A stretch of 61,565 bases of DNA. Source: Desulfobulbaceae bacterium. Its GTDB lineage: Bacteria > Desulfobacterota > Desulfobulbia > Desulfobulbales > Desulfobulbaceae. The notes below the pieces were generated by a model. It searched no databases and was not told the origin of the DNA. It saw only the letters and a list, made by a program, of their open reading frames with translations. The translations under genes were made by a program, and so were the position numbers. Within the stretch, counting starts at the first letter, position 1. Each line of letters opens with the position of its first letter. The stretch is from positions 1 to 61,565 of the forward strand of contig JANTGH010000002.1 of the NCBI GenBank assembly GCA_024763055.1, in the 5' to 3' direction. Of this stretch, positions 39,267 to 47,984 are shown piece after piece.

Positions 39267-40895
39267 ATGCCTCAGGCCCAAGAGAACAAGCCGCTGTTTA
39301 TTCTCAGCGGACTTATGATCATTTACGCATTGATTGCCAGCAGCGGTATCCTGCATCCGTTAATGAAATACCTCCATACCGCGAAAACCGCTGATCTTCA
39401 GGTGACCATGGGGATTGTTTTAGGCGGGATCGGCATACTCGGCGCGCTCATCAATACCGTACGTAAACCTGGAAACACCATCATTGACCGCTTTATCCTG
39501 CAACCGCTGCCCGGCATTCTGCTCATTATATTAATGGCAATGGCCATCCGCTGGTATGTAGAGCCGGTTGTCAAGATTATCAGCCATAATTTAAAACCGA
39601 TTCTTGGCTTTAAGATCTACAAAGTCCTTAACTTGAACTATGTTATTCTCGGTCTGTTGGCAGGTGTTCTTCTGACCAATACTTACGGTATTCCGAAGTT
39701 TGCCGCGGCCGGAGTTAAATGTGCCCGGTTTGTCCTGAAAATGGGTGTTATCATGCTGGGTGCCCGATACAGTTTTGCCGAACTGGCAAAATTAGGGACC
39801 TATAGTATTTTCCTGGTTGGCGGCTTTGTTCTGGGAACGGTATTTTTTGTTCTCTGGCTTGGCAACCTATTTAAACAACCAAAAACCATGACCGGTGTTC
39901 TCTCCGCCGGCATGGGTGTTTGCGGTGTTTCCGCCACGGTAGCCGTTGCTCCAGTCGTTAAGGCAAAAAGTGAGGAAATGGCCTATACCATCGGTACCAT
40001 TCTCTCTTTTGGTATTATCTGTATGTTTGTCTTTCCCACCATCGGCCACATGGCAGGCATGAACCCGGTGCAGTTCGGCGCCTGGGCCGGAACCGGCATT
40101 CTGAACTCCGCCCAGGTCGCGGCCGCAGCGCTCGCGTTCAACGCGGTTGATATCAAGACCCTGAAAGTAGCGGAAATTTTCAACATCACCCGCGTACTCT
40201 TCCTGCCGATCATCGTCCTGGTCCTGGCTACCTGGTTCGGCAAATCAAGTGGGAAGAAATTGACATTTAAGGAAGTGGTCATTGACAAGTTTCCGATTTT
40301 TATCCTTGGTTTTCTCCTTCTTTTTGCCATGTCTTCTCTTGGGCTCTTTTCACCGCCAACCCATTATAAGGGTAAATTTATTGATTTTACGTATAATGAT
40401 CGTACCCAGGTTACTGACAAAGAATGGGAAACCTTGAATACGGCACTCCAGACCAATGCATTCCAAGGGCTTACCGAGGAACAGTTGGCCGCAGTCAAAG
40501 ATCTTGTCGCCCAGCGGCAGATTGCCGGTAATTTCGAGAGCCGGACGGATAAAAAGGCTTTCCAAAAGCAGGGCGAGGCACGGATGTTCCAGCTGGAATC
40601 CGTACTGGCAGCCGCCAAAGGAAAAACTATTACCCTGACTAAAGATGTTAAACATGCCATCAAGCATGCCATCAAGCAGGTCCATAAGAAATCAAAGACC
40701 GTTACCACATTGACCGACTGCATGATCTGGTTCTTTGCCTTCGGCCTGATCGGACTTGGCATGCAGATCACCAAAAAGGCCATCTTTCAGGCCGGCGGCT
40801 GGCCCCTTGTTATCGGTGTCATCTCCGGTATAACCAAGGCGACGTTGTCGTTCTTTGTCGTTCTGTGGCTGGTAAAAGATGTGGTGCTGAAATAA
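39267..40895 (+). CDS. YeiH-family putative sulfate exporter with soluble insert
   Basis: A 542-aa polytopic protein of the putative sulfate exporter (YeiH/PSE) family, which has about 340 aa in other bacteria. Two features lengthen it: an N-terminal pair of hydrophobic segments (residues 10-90), and a hydrophilic insert of about 118 residues (near 363-480) before the last two membrane helices. The core has the family stretches VLKMGVIMLGARYSF and GVCGVSATVAVAPVVKAKSEE. AGGAGG precedes ATG 39267. It is transcribed from the sigma-54 promoter. Substrate is not proven for the family; sulfite, sulfate or another anion is possible. Confidence 0.88.
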   Translation: MPQAQENKPLFILSGLMIIYALIASSGILHPLMKYLHTAKTADLQVTMGIVLGGIGILGALINTVRKPGNTIIDRFILQPLPGILLIILMAMAIRWYVEPVVKIISHNLKPILGFKIYKVLNLNYVILGLLAGVLLTNTYGIPKFAAAGVKCARFVLKMGVIMLGARYSFAELAKLGTYSIFLVGGFVLGTVFFVLWLGNLFKQPKTMTGVLSAGMGVCGVSATVAVAPVVKAKSEEMAYTIGTILSFGIICMFVFPTIGHMAGMNPVQFGAWAGTGILNSAQVAAAALAFNAVDIKTLKVAEIFNITRVLFLPIIVLVLATWFGKSSGKKLTFKEVVIDKFPIFILGFLLLFAMSSLGLFSPPTHYKGKFIDFTYNDRTQVTDKEWETLNTALQTNAFQGLTEEQLAAVKDLVAQRQIAGNFESRTDKKAFQKQGEARMFQLESVLAAAKGKTITLTKDVKHAIKHAIKQVHKKSKTVTTLTDCMIWFFAFGLIGLGMQITKKAIFQAGGWPLVIGVISGITKATLSFFVVLWLVKDVVLK

Positions 40896-40915
40896 GAATT
40901 CAGGAGGTTAAAGAC

Positions 40916-41113
40916 ATGAGTGAAGAAAAAATTACCATTGAAACCGGCGATGCCGGCAAGGGCACCTCGACCCTAGACAAGGATGCCAACACGGAAGAGC
41001 TTGAAGAGCGGGCACTGTCTGTTTTTTCAAGCGAACGCAATGAGGATATGACAGCTTTGATTTTGTCATTGATCACAACCTTTATTGTCCTGATTTTTAC
41101 CAAATGGACGTAA
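40916..41113 (+). CDS. Small C-tail-anchored protein
   Basis: A 65-aa protein with AGGAGG before ATG 40916. It has an acidic N-terminal region (residues 1-45) and one C-terminal membrane helix (TALILSLITTFIVLIF). It lies 20 bp after the transporter and before a strong terminator, so it is the last gene of the sigma-54 operon. No family recognised. Confidence 0.7.
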   Translation: MSEEKITIETGDAGKGTSTLDKDANTEELEERALSVFSSERNEDMTALILSLITTFIVLIFTKWT

Positions 41114-41140
41114 GCAACAGGCTGTAACCATGTGAATTCA

Positions 41141-41178
41141 ACCTTCCCGGCATGGATATGTCGGGAAGGTCTTTTTTT
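41141..41178 (+). terminator. Strong terminator of the transporter operon
   Basis: ACCTTCCCG and CGGGAAGGT form a 9-bp stem over a 12-nt loop, followed by C and seven T. Confidence 0.9.
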
Positions 41179-41235
41179 ATATCCTTTTTTTCTCCGTCTT
41201 CCCATACGGATATTTTTTTGCTATTCTCCCTGATT

Positions 41236-41730
41236 ATGTTTACATCCCTTCTTCTCTGTACTCACGGAACAGCCGGTGCCGCCCAGGCCGAGCGTCTTGT
41301 CTTTGCCGATCTTTGCGCGAAAAATCCAGACTTGCGCGTCACTGTGTTGACCATTATTGATAAGGACTGGCAGTCCATGACCGGTGATGACTGGCTCAAC
41401 TCCAGTAAAACCCACACAACCTTTCTTGACCATGTAGAGCAGCAGATGAAGGAGGAAAATGAAGAAGACTGGCAACGTATTAAAAAAACGTATCCTCTTG
41501 CTGCCGAAGCAACATTTGCCGGCGTGGTCGGCTCGATCGAGGAAACTATTGCCGGTGAGGCAAAAAAACGAAAATGCGATCTGATTGTGATCGGACCGTA
41601 TCGTGAGAGCCGCAGGCTTTTTAATTTGAAGATGGAAAAAGGCTTGAGATCGCGTATCGATGCCATAAAATTACATGAAATTCTTCCCTGTCCACTGCTT
41701 ATCGCCCCAAAGGTAACGCCGGTGGCTTGA
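41236..41730 (+). CDS. Universal stress protein family protein
   Basis: A 164-aa single UspA-like domain. Start at ATG 41236 (MFTSLLLCTHGTAGAAQAE) is chosen because the upstream open part contains the terminator. The beta1 loop is LLLCTHGTAGA instead of the usual D-G-S, and the ATP-loop region is IVIGPYRESRRLFN in place of G-x-x-G-x9-G-S, so nucleotide binding may be weak. It starts a six-gene plus-strand run that ends at 47918 and is followed after 1 bp by the next gene. Confidence 0.8.
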   Translation: MFTSLLLCTHGTAGAAQAERLVFADLCAKNPDLRVTVLTIIDKDWQSMTGDDWLNSSKTHTTFLDHVEQQMKEENEEDWQRIKKTYPLAAEATFAGVVGSIEETIAGEAKKRKCDLIVIGPYRESRRLFNLKMEKGLRSRIDAIKLHEILPCPLLIAPKVTPVA

Positions 41731-41731
41731 T

Positions 41732-42304
41732 ATGGACCGCCTTTTTGATCTGAACCTGCCGCCTGCGGCAGCGACGACACTCAATATTGAAAATATTCTT
41801 GATGAAAACAAACTGATTCGTCTTCATCCCCACTGGTTTATTGACGAGGCCGCACAGCGTGATTCCGGTCTTTTTGCAGAATTACACGATTATGCCACTG
41901 AAAAGGTTTTTTCATTTGGTATCCATCTTGACATCACTTCTAAAGAAGATGATCCAGAAGGCGCTGAGATCATTATGCGGATCACTCTTTTTGATTACCT
42001 TGCAACAGAGTTGCTTTTTTTTGTCGATCAGGAAAAAACACGGGTGCGGGTGCGCTTTATTGAGGAGCACCCCGAAGAAGAGGTGGAAGCTGATGTATTG
42101 CTGTGGATACGTTCCATCCATGAATACCTCAGGATGTATGCGACAACTACGTTCCGCACCCTTTTTTTTCGTGCACTTATGAACAAGATGATTCTGAAGA
42201 TGAATCCTTCGCAGCGAAAAATCTGTATAATGATCACCAAAATAACAATTGTCGAGTTGATCGTTATTCTTATTCTTGTGGTAGGATATGTGTATTTTAC
42301 CTAA
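41732..42304 (+). CDS. Unknown C-terminally membrane-anchored protein
   Basis: A 190-aa protein whose ATG follows the USP stop by one base. The first 150 residues are soluble, with acidic patches (EEHPEEEVEAD) and no cysteines until the end. A single C-terminal membrane helix covers residues 167-188 (KITIVELIVILILVVGYVYF). I recognise no family. Tight linkage to the stress protein and to the kinase genes suggests a membrane partner of that pathway. Confidence 0.75.
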   Translation: MDRLFDLNLPPAAATTLNIENILDENKLIRLHPHWFIDEAAQRDSGLFAELHDYATEKVFSFGIHLDITSKEDDPEGAEIIMRITLFDYLATELLFFVDQEKTRVRVRFIEEHPEEEVEADVLLWIRSIHEYLRMYATTTFRTLFFRALMNKMILKMNPSQRKICIMITKITIVELIVILILVVGYVYFT

Positions 42305-42401
42305 GATATAACGGATATGGCCTGATTGCATTGACCGGGCACAATATCAGCTCAGTGGAAAGAAAACGGTACTATCCCGGAGGAAGAGCACCGGAGGAGC
42401 C

Positions 42402-43502
42402 TTGGCCACATCCGACACACCCAAATATGGCCTGATTCAGATTGAACCGACCAGCTATTGTAATTTACGCTGTATTACCTGTCTTCGTTCTTCTCACCCC
42501 GACCTGTGGCAGGATCGTGATTTTCCCCCCTCTCTTTTTGCAGACCTACAAGGCGTTTTTCAACAGACAAGGGCCGTACATCTCCAGGGCTGGGGAGAAC
42601 CGCTTCTTTTTGACCATTTCATCTCGTTAATCAAGAGTGCGAGGAAGTCGGGATGCACGGTCAGTTTTACCAGTAACGGCTCCATTATGGATAAAGAGCT
42701 GGCAATGCGTCTTATCAACTCCGGTGTGGATGGAATTACCTTTTCCATGGCAGGAGCAACTGCCGAAACTCAGGACCAATTGCGAGGAAAACATTCCTTT
42801 CGGCGATTAGATGTTACGCTGTCTACCCTGGTTGCAGCCAAAAAGAAATTACGCAGCTCCACTCCAGCCATTGCCGTCAGTTATTTGCTGACGCCTGCTA
42901 CTGTTAAAGAATTGCCCCGGGCCATCAGCTGGTGTGGAAAAAGGGGAGTAGGATTGCTTGCAGGCGTTCATCTTACCCATGCCGGCTGCAGCAGGCAGCA
43001 ATCGTTGCAGCTTTTTCCAGTAGCAAACCGTAAAATTACAACGTTAATCAGATGGGCCCATCTACGGGCGTTGTTTGCCGGGATACGATTAGAGCTGCCT
43101 CCCATGACCTCAACCTTAACGCCGATTTGTTCAAAAAATCCAGTACATAATCTGTCCATTGCCGCAGATGGTTCTGTAGCACCCTGTGTGTTTCTCAATG
43201 CGCCAATGGCCGAATCGGTCAATTGGCTCAATAATGACCGAATTGTCGGCTCCACCCCTTTTATCTTTGGAAATATTACTAACGAACCCTTAGAGGAAAT
43301 CTGGAACCGACAACACTATAGAAAATTTCGTCAATGTTTTGCCGACAGAACGGTAGAATACCAAAAAGCCCTTGCCCGGGTTGGGTATGATATGGACGGT
43401 ATTGAACAGTTGGAAAAGGCAAGGGAGCATATTCGTCAGGCATTTATTGACAATCCGGTGCCCGAAGCATGTCTGGGCTGCGCCAAATTAAAAGGATACT
43501 GA
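42402..43502 (+). CDS. Radical SAM/SPASM domain protein
   Basis: A 366-aa radical SAM enzyme. The cluster motif is CNLRCITC (C20, C24, C27), and a C-terminal SPASM-like region has further cysteines (CSKNP, APCVF, CLGCAKLKG) for auxiliary clusters. The start is TTG 42402 behind GGAGGA. Substrate is unknown, and no clear peptide precursor is next to it. It precedes the Hanks kinase gene by 1 bp, so modification of a protein in this pathway is one possibility. Confidence 0.87.
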   Translation: MATSDTPKYGLIQIEPTSYCNLRCITCLRSSHPDLWQDRDFPPSLFADLQGVFQQTRAVHLQGWGEPLLFDHFISLIKSARKSGCTVSFTSNGSIMDKELAMRLINSGVDGITFSMAGATAETQDQLRGKHSFRRLDVTLSTLVAAKKKLRSSTPAIAVSYLLTPATVKELPRAISWCGKRGVGLLAGVHLTHAGCSRQQSLQLFPVANRKITTLIRWAHLRALFAGIRLELPPMTSTLTPICSKNPVHNLSIAADGSVAPCVFLNAPMAESVNWLNNDRIVGSTPFIFGNITNEPLEEIWNRQHYRKFRQCFADRTVEYQKALARVGYDMDGIEQLEKAREHIRQAFIDNPVPEACLGCAKLKGY

Positions 43503-43503
43503 C

Positions 43504-45435
43504 ATGGAACCCCTGACAGCCGGCGCTGAACTTGATGGTTTTGTTATTAAAGAAGAATTATACAACGGCGCCATGGCCAGAATTTACCGGGCAAGAGACC
43601 TGCTCACCGATGAAGTGGTCGCCCTCAAGGTTCCTTTTGGCGATATTATTAATAATCCGGTTCTTTACTATCATTATCAGAACGAGGAGCGTATCGGCAG
43701 GCTTCTGAATCACCCATATATCGTTCGCTTTTTCTATCGCAACCGTTCACGTCAATATATCATTCAAGAGTATGTTCCCGGGGTCGATCTTCGTCAGTAT
43801 GTGGGAAGGGGAAAAAAAATGACTTTTTCCAAGGTCAGGCCCATTATTCTCCAGATTGCAGGCGCCCTGACCTATCTTCATGATACAGGGGTTATTCATC
43901 TTGATCTCAAGCCGGAAAATATTATTATTTGTCATGAGCAGGTAAAGCTTATTGATTTTGGTCTGGCAGTCAAATCGGATTTACCGGACCTGCTGGCGGA
44001 AGATTTCAGTTCCCCTCACGGCACGCCCTTTTATATAGCGCCGGAACAGATTACAGGCATCCGCGATGAACCGCGCAGTGATATCTACAGCCTGGGGGTT
44101 ATTTTTTATGAGATGATGACCGGTCATCTCCCATTTCCCCGTTCTCGAAAACTGTCACAAACCCGATTACGCCTGAAGACCGATCCTGTTCCGCCAAGGT
44201 ATTATGCGCCGGGATTTGACCCACGAGTACAGGAAATTATTTTAAAATCCTTGGCCAGGCAACCTGAAGACCGGTATAAAAACGCATCGATGTTGATTTA
44301 TGATCTAAAAAATATCGAACAGGTGCAGGTAACGGAACTCGGCCTCAAAAAAAAGAAACCATGGTGGTTTTTTGCACAATTTCGGCCGACATCTACCTTC
44401 TCCGGTCCCCGAAAGCGTCATTTTTTTTCTGCGTTGAATAAGCCGCAGCTCCTTGGCGCAGTTATTAACCATGTCAGTGCGGATCAAGTTATTGAAGAAT
44501 TGCGACGCCGAGCCCTGATACTCGGTGCCGAGGTTACGTTGCTCACTGTTATTGAGGAAGAAGATGACTCTCATTTTCTGAAATACGGTCTTGAAGTCGC
44601 AGGAGAACAACTCAGAAGTCGCCTGGAACATTTTGTGCAAAGATTCCGGCGATACAATATCGATCCAACCATCAGGCTTATCCGGGGCGAAGCCACAAAT
44701 GTTATTTTATCTGTAGCACAGCAATTACAGGCAGTTTGTATTGTTCTGGGGCCTTCACGCAAACCGGGTTTATTCGGCGCTTCGGTGGTGGAAAAGATCA
44801 CCTCCAAAAGCAAAACCGAAGTGCTGGTTGCCATGAGCAAACCCCATACCCTTGTCTGGACCGCGCAGGGACTGCCCATTGACCGGCTGAGCGAGGAACA
44901 GGTTATTGCCATTGATATTTTTCTTGTTGACGGCTGGTTCAATCATGTGAGCTGGCTGGCTGAGCTGGCACTTTCCCTTTTGCGAAATTCAGGGAAGCAG
45001 GTGGACCTGGCTCCTGATCACTGTGCTGTCGGCAGGTGGCTGGCAGAATTACACACGGATCCCTACTGGGCAAAAATTGCCCATAGGATTGATCCTGTGC
45101 ATAGCCAATTACACAAGGTGGCGGAAGGGATGACCTCTCTTGCCCGGGCAGGTGACCTGCAGGGTATGAAAAATATCTACCAGACAAAGGCGCTGCCGCT
45201 TTCCTGCGGGTTACGGGAGCGGTTTGCAGAGGTGAGCAGATTGATCAGGGAATGGTCCGGCTACCATGAAGTCAGACAGATTCCGGCACTTCGTGCAGCC
45301 GATTGCCCTCTTTTTCATGGGGATGCACCGGTCGGTGGTCCTCTGCTGGAATTGCATACAATCAGAAATTATCTTGAGACCCATGTTGTGGATTCCGGGA
45401 GTGCACCCCGCCACGAAACCGATAGAAAGGAATAA
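43504..45435 (+). CDS. Hanks-type Ser/Thr kinase fused to USP and CZB domains
   Basis: A 643-aa cytoplasmic protein without membrane segments. The kinase domain (about 10-270) has the ATP lysine in VALKVP, the catalytic loop HLDLKPENI (D134, N139), DFG at 151 and APEQ, so it should be active. A USP domain follows (about 310-445: LLGAVINHVSADQ, CIVLGPSRKPGLFG). The C-terminal third (about 460-590) is a CZB-type zinc-binding domain with HVSW and DHCAVGRWL (His and Cys ligands) and later H residues. The combination resembles a stress- or oxidant-sensing kinase; zinc-thiolate sensing by CZB domains is known in chemoreceptors. Confidence 0.88.
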   Translation: MEPLTAGAELDGFVIKEELYNGAMARIYRARDLLTDEVVALKVPFGDIINNPVLYYHYQNEERIGRLLNHPYIVRFFYRNRSRQYIIQEYVPGVDLRQYVGRGKKMTFSKVRPIILQIAGALTYLHDTGVIHLDLKPENIIICHEQVKLIDFGLAVKSDLPDLLAEDFSSPHGTPFYIAPEQITGIRDEPRSDIYSLGVIFYEMMTGHLPFPRSRKLSQTRLRLKTDPVPPRYYAPGFDPRVQEIILKSLARQPEDRYKNASMLIYDLKNIEQVQVTELGLKKKKPWWFFAQFRPTSTFSGPRKRHFFSALNKPQLLGAVINHVSADQVIEELRRRALILGAEVTLLTVIEEEDDSHFLKYGLEVAGEQLRSRLEHFVQRFRRYNIDPTIRLIRGEATNVILSVAQQLQAVCIVLGPSRKPGLFGASVVEKITSKSKTEVLVAMSKPHTLVWTAQGLPIDRLSEEQVIAIDIFLVDGWFNHVSWLAELALSLLRNSGKQVDLAPDHCAVGRWLAELHTDPYWAKIAHRIDPVHSQLHKVAEGMTSLARAGDLQGMKNIYQTKALPLSCGLRERFAEVSRLIREWSGYHEVRQIPALRAADCPLFHGDAPVGGPLLELHTIRNYLETHVVDSGSAPRHETDRKE

Positions 45436-45449
45436 ATAGAAAAAGTGTA

Positions 45450-46190
45450 ATGCGATTAGCCATTTTTTCAGATATTCACGGGAATTTAGAGGCGCTGCAG
45501 GCCTTTATTCAGGACGTTAGACACAGGCGGGTGCATCGTTACATGTGTCTTGGTGATATAGTGGGTTATGGCGCAAACCCCAATGAATGTATAGAACGGA
45601 TCAGGACATTGCCGAAAATGAATTGCGTGCTCGGCAATCATGATGCCGCTGCAATCTGGCGTTATTCTCCGTATTCAATGACAAAGGATGCAAAAGAGGT
45701 CATCCTGTGGACTATTGATCAGCTAATTAGAGACAACAGCGTATTTCTCAAACAACTTCGACCAAAGCTGATCATGGGTGGTCTATGCTTTGTGCATGCC
45801 AATCCATACAACCCGGAAGCCTACCGGTACGTAATCAATAGAAAATACGCTATGCGCTCCTTTGCCGCGGCCAGGCAAAGGCTGACCTTTATTGGGCACA
45901 GCCATAGACCGGTGATTATAACCAAAAAGAATTTTTTCCAGATTACCTTTGAATCGCCCAAGGGATCAATTGCCTATTCTCTTGAAAAAGTCAAAAAACA
46001 AATCATTAATTGCGGCAGTATCGGTCAGCCGCGAGATGGTGACCCGCGAGCCTGCTACTGTATATTTGATACCCGGGAAAATGAAGTGGAATTTCACCGC
46101 ATCGCCTATGATTTTCAGTCTGCAGCTTCCAAAATCACTTCCGCCGGTCTTCCGGATTTTTTAGGTAGCCGACTTGCTCGTGGCCGGTAA
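45450..46190 (+). CDS. Metallophosphoesterase (YfcE/calcineurin-like)
   Basis: A 246-aa phosphoesterase with the dimetal motifs FSDIHGN, LGDIVGYG, GNHDAA and GHSHRP. Family members act on phosphodiesters or phosphoproteins. It sits 14 bp after the Hanks kinase and 18 bp before the haem-sensor kinase-like protein, so reversal of the kinase's phosphorylation is a reasonable inference. Confidence 0.9.
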   Translation: MRLAIFSDIHGNLEALQAFIQDVRHRRVHRYMCLGDIVGYGANPNECIERIRTLPKMNCVLGNHDAAAIWRYSPYSMTKDAKEVILWTIDQLIRDNSVFLKQLRPKLIMGGLCFVHANPYNPEAYRYVINRKYAMRSFAAARQRLTFIGHSHRPVIITKKNFFQITFESPKGSIAYSLEKVKKQIINCGSIGQPRDGDPRACYCIFDTRENEVEFHRIAYDFQSAASKITSAGLPDFLGSRLARGR

Positions 46191-46208
46191 TGAGGAAAAT
46201 TAAAAAAA

Positions 46209-47918
46209 ATGATTATTCCATCCATAAGCAGCATGAATCTTCGCCATAAATTTTTTGTCTGGTCCGGATTGATTCTGGCAGCTTTCAGTCTTCTGCTGTC
46301 CCTGTTGTATTACCAACATATGAAATCGATTCTGATGCAGGAAGCACTGGATAAATCCGAGGTGATTCTGCAGGAGGTGGAGGCTATCAGGGAATATGTG
46401 AAAGAGGTGCTGCGTCCGAAGATGCGGGCAATGCACAGGGATGACACCTTTATTGTTGAGGCCATGTCGACCACCCATGTCAGCTTAAATATCATGAAAC
46501 GGTTTGGCCGTAGAATGAAAGGCTATGTCTTTCGCCGGGTTTCTCTAAATCCGCTTAATCCTGATAACCTGGCCAATGATTTTGAAGAGGAAATGTTTGA
46601 CTGGTTTGAAGAAAATCCCGACAGCAGACTATGGCAGGGCATTGTCCGCAGAGATGGTAAGGCCTTTTTTATAAGTATGTTGCCGGATTATTTCGAGGCA
46701 AGCTGTCTGACCTGTCACGGTGACTATCATGACGCACCACAATCTCTTATTGAGCTCTACGGGACCAAGGGAGGATTTCGTTTTAAAGAAGGTGAACTCG
46801 GCGGCATTGATTCGGTTTCTGTTCCGGTCACCGGGTCACTTGCCCGGATAACGAGAGACAGTGTTCTTGTTTTTCTTGTTATATTCGGGGCAGCGATGCT
46901 GGCCCTGTTTTTACTCAATTTGTTATTTGCCAGACTGGTTATTACCCGGCTCAACCGGGTCAGTTCATCACTGCTGCAGGAGGACGGTCCCGGCGTCGAT
47001 ACGGATACAGGAAAAACGCGGGAGAGACCGGATGTTGATGAACTCGACAGCCTGCACCTCTCCCTCGACACCTTGACCAGATACGTAAAGACAGCTCGTA
47101 AGGGGGCAGGGCTGCAGCCTGATTTTGTCGGTCCATACACTCTTGGAGCTCCACTTGCTCCAGGAACCCTTTCCTGGCTTTACGATGGGCTGGATACTCG
47201 CACAGACCAACGGGTCTCACTCAAACTTGGTTTTGAAGAGGTTATGATCAATCCGCTGTACGCGGCCTGTTTTCATGCTGAATTAAAAATTCTGCAGAGT
47301 GTCAGGCATGACAACCTGTTGACTCCTGAGAAGAGGGAAGGGGAGACCCTGGTTCTTGAACCGGCTTTGGGTATGGATTTTGAACAATGGATTAGAAGGC
47401 AAAAAGAAACGGTAAGATTCTTGCCTCTTTTGGTTGAACAACTTTGTGATCTCGTCGCCACCCTGCATTCAAGGGGTGTGGTACACCATGATCTCCGTCC
47501 CGGCGTATTTATGATTACCGATGACAAGGTGTTGAAGCTTTTTGATATGGGCCATGCCTTTCAAAGGGACATACCCGATGTCATTCTTTCTTCGGGGCTG
47601 GGACCCCAGGGAGACTTGAGATACATGGCTCCGGAATTGATACAAGGCCGTCGCGGTGACCCCCGTAGTGACATTTACAGCCTTGGCATAATACTCCATC
47701 TTCTGCACACAAAGTCGCTACCGTTTAGGCATAAAAAAGCGTCAATTTCGAACTGGCTGAACATGAAAAAAGAGGTTCCACCTCCACATACCTTCCAGGA
47801 AAACATACCCGACGATATTGAAGATATAATTCTTAAGGCCATGGCCTGGGATGTGGAACATCGCTATCAATGGGTGGAAGATCTTTGGGAGGACCTGCAC
47901 CAAGCAGGGAAAATCTGA
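46209..47918 (+). CDS. Tll0287-like haem sensor fused to a degenerate protein kinase
   Basis: A 569-aa membrane protein. TM1 is at 14-34, a periplasmic Tll0287-like domain (about 45-205) with haem motif CLTCH at 166-170, TM2 at 218-245, then a kinase-like domain from about 308. It shares EAMST, REYVKEVLRP and the CxxCHG region with the histidine kinase at 35853. In the kinase part, K339 and D428 (HHDLR) remain, and DMG replaces DFG (D446), but the catalytic-loop Asn is replaced by Val433. It is therefore a pseudokinase or weak kinase. The SDIYSLG and APE motifs are kept. Last gene of the run. Confidence 0.87.
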   Translation: MIIPSISSMNLRHKFFVWSGLILAAFSLLLSLLYYQHMKSILMQEALDKSEVILQEVEAIREYVKEVLRPKMRAMHRDDTFIVEAMSTTHVSLNIMKRFGRRMKGYVFRRVSLNPLNPDNLANDFEEEMFDWFEENPDSRLWQGIVRRDGKAFFISMLPDYFEASCLTCHGDYHDAPQSLIELYGTKGGFRFKEGELGGIDSVSVPVTGSLARITRDSVLVFLVIFGAAMLALFLLNLLFARLVITRLNRVSSSLLQEDGPGVDTDTGKTRERPDVDELDSLHLSLDTLTRYVKTARKGAGLQPDFVGPYTLGAPLAPGTLSWLYDGLDTRTDQRVSLKLGFEEVMINPLYAACFHAELKILQSVRHDNLLTPEKREGETLVLEPALGMDFEQWIRRQKETVRFLPLLVEQLCDLVATLHSRGVVHHDLRPGVFMITDDKVLKLFDMGHAFQRDIPDVILSSGLGPQGDLRYMAPELIQGRRGDPRSDIYSLGIILHLLHTKSLPFRHKKASISNWLNMKKEVPPPHTFQENIPDDIEDIILKAMAWDVEHRYQWVEDLWEDLHQAGKI

Positions 47919-47984
47919 AAATTTATATGAACGGGAACACTGAGAATTCAACTTCCGGCCTGCTTTCATAACAGCGTAGCGGTG

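Noticed and set aside
42305-42401. Sigma-54 promoter before the radical SAM gene (TGGCCTGATTGC)
   Set aside because: Spacing between TGG and TTGC is three bases too short.
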